A stretch of DNA of 55,960 bases from Bacteroidota bacterium (GTDB taxonomy: Bacteria; Bacteroidota; Bacteroidia; Cytophagales; Cyclobacteriaceae). This document shows, piece by piece, positions 53,681-55,960 of this stretch. The notes under the pieces were generated by a model. That model saw nothing but the letters and a program-made list of their open reading frames with translations, was not told the origin of the DNA and did not search any database. The position numbers and the translations under genes were made by a program. The stretch is taken from the NCBI GenBank assembly GCA_022571715.1, contig JACZXH010000012.1, positions 1 through 55,960 on the forward strand, in the 5' to 3' direction. How positions within the stretch are numbered: position 1 is the first letter of the stretch; each line of letters opens with the position of its first letter.

Positions 53681-54460
53681 TTATGCCGTTTTTTTCCTTC
53701 TGGCAGTTCTTTTCGGCTTGGTCGTTATCACTTCAGGTAATTTATCCACATTGGCCAGTATCCGGCCACAATGTTCACAGACGATCAGTTTTTTACGTTC
53801 TTTGATTTCTACCTGCCTTTGCGGAGGAACAACGGCAAAACAGCCGCCACAAGCACCCCGTTTTACGGACACTACCGCAAGGCCATTACGTGCATTGTCC
53901 CTTATCTTTTCATATGAATTAAAAAGTCGTTCTTCTATTCGTTTCGACGATTTTTCACGTTCTTTTATAAGCTTTTTTTCTCCCTCTTCACTTTCCTCCA
54001 ACAGCACATTTAATTCATCTTTTTTGCTGTCGAGATCTTTCTGTCTTTCAATCCTGACATTGTCGGTTTCCCCGATTTCTTCTTTTTTTACCAATATTTT
54101 TTCCTGGCCTTCCTTTATACGTTTTTCGGAAATCTGTATTTCGAGTGTCTGAAGCTCAATTTCCTTAGAAACGGCATCGTATTCACGGTTATTCCGTACA
54201 TTCATTTGCTGTTCTTCATACTTTTGTATGAGTTTCTCAGAATCTTTGATTGCGTTTCGCTTATTGGCAATATCCAACTCAAGATCCGTTAATTCCTGAT
54301 TATACTTTTCAATTCTCGTTTCATAGCCCGTCAGCTCATCCTCAAGGTCACTGACTTCTTCGGGTAATGCCCCGCGTACTTTTAGGATCTCATTTAATTT
54401 GGAATCAATAGTCTGAAGTTTTATAAGTGCGTCTAATTTTTGTGGTATGGTGCTTTCCAT
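53681..54460 (-). CDS. CdsZ-like coiled-coil protein with C4 zinc ribbon
   Basis: 259 residues. Residues 1-200 are a long coiled coil (LDALIKLQTIDSKLNEIL, IEKYNQELTDLELDI, YEEQQMNVRNNREYDAVSKEI, the family hallmark). Near the C-terminus a zinc ribbon follows, with GACGGCFAVVPPQ and VCEHCGRIL. The tail is basic (KPKRTARRKKTA). Members of this family are thought to be nucleic-acid- or ribosome-associated, and the gene is usually next to Nif3. Here the Nif3-like gene is immediately upstream, nine bases away. Confidence 0.9.
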   Translation of the reverse strand: MESTIPQKLDALIKLQTIDSKLNEILKVRGALPEEVSDLEDELTGYETRIEKYNQELTDLELDIANKRNAIKDSEKLIQKYEEQQMNVRNNREYDAVSKEIELQTLEIQISEKRIKEGQEKILVKKEEIGETDNVRIERQKDLDSKKDELNVLLEESEEGEKKLIKEREKSSKRIEERLFNSYEKIRDNARNGLAVVSVKRGACGGCFAVVPPQRQVEIKERKKLIVCEHCGRILANVDKLPEVITTKPKRTARRKKTA

Positions 54461-54469
54461 CTATTAATA

Positions 54470-55567
54470 TTAAAAATATTTGACTGGATTTGTTACCGTT
54501 TCCGATAAATCGACTGCAAAAGTATTAAAATATTTAACTAATATGTCACGCAGTAATTCTTTTGTATAGATTTCACTTTCATAATGCCCGATGTCAGCCA
54601 GAACAATTTTTTCTTCATGATCAAAAAACTCGTGATATTTCAGATCCCCAGTCACGAAAATGTCGGCCTTACCTGCAATTGCCTTTTGAATCAGGAAGCT
54701 ACCTGAACCACCGCATACGGCTACTTTACTTATTTTTTTGTTCAGCAGGTGGCTATGCCGGATAACAGATAGAGACATTTTTTCTTTCAGATACTTTAAA
54801 AACATCTGTGGCTCCATGGGGGATTTAAGTGTGCCTGACATGCCACTGCCCACTTCCTGATAGGTGTTGTCAAGTGATGTGAGATAGTAGGCTACTTCTT
54901 CATACGGATGGCTTTTATTTAATGCGGCCTGTACTGCAGGCCATTGGTGAGTAGGAAAAATCACTTCTATCCTTGTTTCATTCACACTCTCGATCTCTCC
55001 GGGTTTTCCGATGTGTGGACTTGCTCCCGAACCGGGTTTGAACCGGCCCGTTCCTTCTATTGAAAAACTACAGTGATCGTATGCGCCTATCTTACCAACT
55101 CCGGCTTCGTGCAGGGCTTCCAGCACTCCTTGTGTGTCTTTTTCCGGAATGAAAGTCACTAGTTTACTCAATACATTTTTTTGGGGAGAAAGTACCTTTA
55201 CATTTTCAAGTTCAAGTATTTCGCAAATTTTAAAATTTACTCCGGTTGAAACATTGTCGAGGTTGGTATGAATGGCGTAAATAGCAATATTATTTCGTAT
55301 GGCTTTAATGATGGTCCTTTCTACATAATTCCTGCCTGTAATTTTTTTTAGTCCTTTGAAAATGATTGGATGGTGAGCAACTACCAAGTTACAGTTTTTC
55401 CTGAGAGCTTCATCCATTACTTCTTCCGTTGAATCGAGGCACACGAGCACACCTGTAACCTCCGTTTCGGGATCTCCTGTGATCAGCCCGGCATTATCAT
55501 AACTCTCCTGGTACGCGGGCGGGGCAATGGATTCTAGACAACGGGTTACTTCATTGATCTTGGTCAT
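54470..55567 (-). CDS. Nif3-like dinuclear metal protein
   Basis: 365 residues, the longer YqfO form with an inserted PII-like domain at about residues 125-240 (KLVTFIPEKDTQGVLEALHEAGVGKIGAYDHCSFSIEGTG). Metal ligands are in VAHHPIIFKGLKKI, IYAIHTNLDNVSTGVN, and the C-terminal GDLKYHEFFDHEEKIVLADIGHYESE. Nif3 family proteins form hexameric rings with two metals each; the reaction is unclear. It heads the operon with the zinc-ribbon and TPR genes. Confidence 0.9.
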   Translation of the reverse strand: MTKINEVTRCLESIAPPAYQESYDNAGLITGDPETEVTGVLVCLDSTEEVMDEALRKNCNLVVAHHPIIFKGLKKITGRNYVERTIIKAIRNNIAIYAIHTNLDNVSTGVNFKICEILELENVKVLSPQKNVLSKLVTFIPEKDTQGVLEALHEAGVGKIGAYDHCSFSIEGTGRFKPGSGASPHIGKPGEIESVNETRIEVIFPTHQWPAVQAALNKSHPYEEVAYYLTSLDNTYQEVGSGMSGTLKSPMEPQMFLKYLKEKMSLSVIRHSHLLNKKISKVAVCGGSGSFLIQKAIAGKADIFVTGDLKYHEFFDHEEKIVLADIGHYESEIYTKELLRDILVKYFNTFAVDLSETVTNPVKYF

Positions 55568-55675
55568 AGCGTTACTATTATCAGGTTAATAATTCTGTAT
55601 TTTTATATTGAAATTCAATTTCAGGTTAAATATAATCTTAATCAATGACCATTAATAGTAGGGGTTTATTAGAAA

Positions 55676-55960
55676 TCATGCATCATAGCTCACGCCCAGC
55701 TTGTCGAGCCATTCCTGCGGGGCGCCTGACCATACGTTGGCTACGTTGCCCTCGTAAGGCAAGTCGTTGATACCTGTTTTGCTTGACCAGAATCCGGTTG
55801 CCACATAATCCCTGAAGGTATTAAAGAAAGATACACCCTGGCTGAATTCGGGACCTGCCGTATCGGGGTAGGCAATGTCGTCCAATAATTTATGCTGTTC
55901 TTCTTGAGAGCACTTTATGAATTCCTTCTTGTACCGGCTCAATGATTCAAAATCCATCCA
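55676..55960 (-). CDS. Gluconate 2-dehydrogenase subunit 3-family protein, 3' part
   Basis: The visible 95 codons end at a stop at 55676 and run off the right edge, so the true start is outside the window; an in-frame TGG precedes the first visible ATG. Sequence VSFFNTFRDYVATGFWSSKTGINDLPYEGNVANVWSGAP matches the conserved C-terminus of this family. It is the small partner of flavin- or Rossmann-type membrane dehydrogenases. Its large-subunit partner may lie just outside. Confidence 0.8.
   Translation of the reverse strand, partial: WMDFESLSRYKKEFIKCSQEEQHKLLDDIAYPDTAGPEFSQGVSFFNTFRDYVATGFWSSKTGINDLPYEGNVANVWSGAPQEWLDKLGVSYDA

Overview
The window reads as chromosomal DNA of a Bacteroidota bacterium, probably of the Cytophagales type. 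Supporting signs are a type III glutamine synthetase, a TonB-dependent receptor with a CarboxypepD_reg-like plug paired with a DUF4249 lipoprotein, a type IX secretion C-terminal sorting domain, Bacteroidota-type promoters (TTG, about 20 bases, TAnnTTTG), weak Shine-Dalgarno sites, and a menaquinone cluster. No rRNA, tRNA, CRISPR array or complete insertion sequence was seen.

Layout. 1-9.5 kb: 5' part of an MtaB-like methylthiotransferase, glnN, an alpha/beta-hydrolase lipoprotein, a Ctp protease, a 207-aa unknown, a broken small gene, fabH, an SRAP-fold protein without its catalytic residues, and a YheT-type hydrolase. 9.5-15.7 kb: TonB receptor, DUF4249 lipoprotein, and a metalloprotease/propeller/barrel fusion. 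15.8-22.5 kb: a two-lipoyl pyruvate dehydrogenase E2, HslV, an NnrS-like membrane protein, cupin, ArsC-like protein, class III aminotransferase and thioredoxin. 22.6-26 kb: a lone Y1 (RAYT-like) transposase and a secreted M43 protease with Ig-like repeats. 26.4-36.2 kb: penicillin acylase, TerB-like, GIN-domain, M28 peptidase, TPR, PspC and J-domain proteins.

36.4-45.6 kb is the most unusual part. A damage-response polymerase cassette (DnaE2-type polymerase, DinB, LexA-like S24 repressor) is split. DinB is reduced to its C-terminal little-finger and clamp-binding part, and a ferrous-iron locus lies between it and the repressor. That locus holds a DtxR regulator, a membrane-anchored DtxR-FeoA fusion, and FeoB as separate GTPase and channel genes. 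The same operator architecture, built from TTAGTA/TACTAA half-sites, lies before the repressor and before the dinB remnant, so the old regulatory circuit can still be read in the DNA.

45.7-51.1 kb holds a menaquinone operon transcribed leftward (thioesterase, menF, menD, menB, menE), divergent from a histidine phosphatase. The right end carries a TPR protein, a CdsZ-like zinc-ribbon coiled-coil protein, a Nif3-like protein and the 3' part of a gluconate 2-dehydrogenase subunit 3 family gene. Two intergenic arrays of 7-base repeats and one hexamer repeat resembling telomere DNA are also present.
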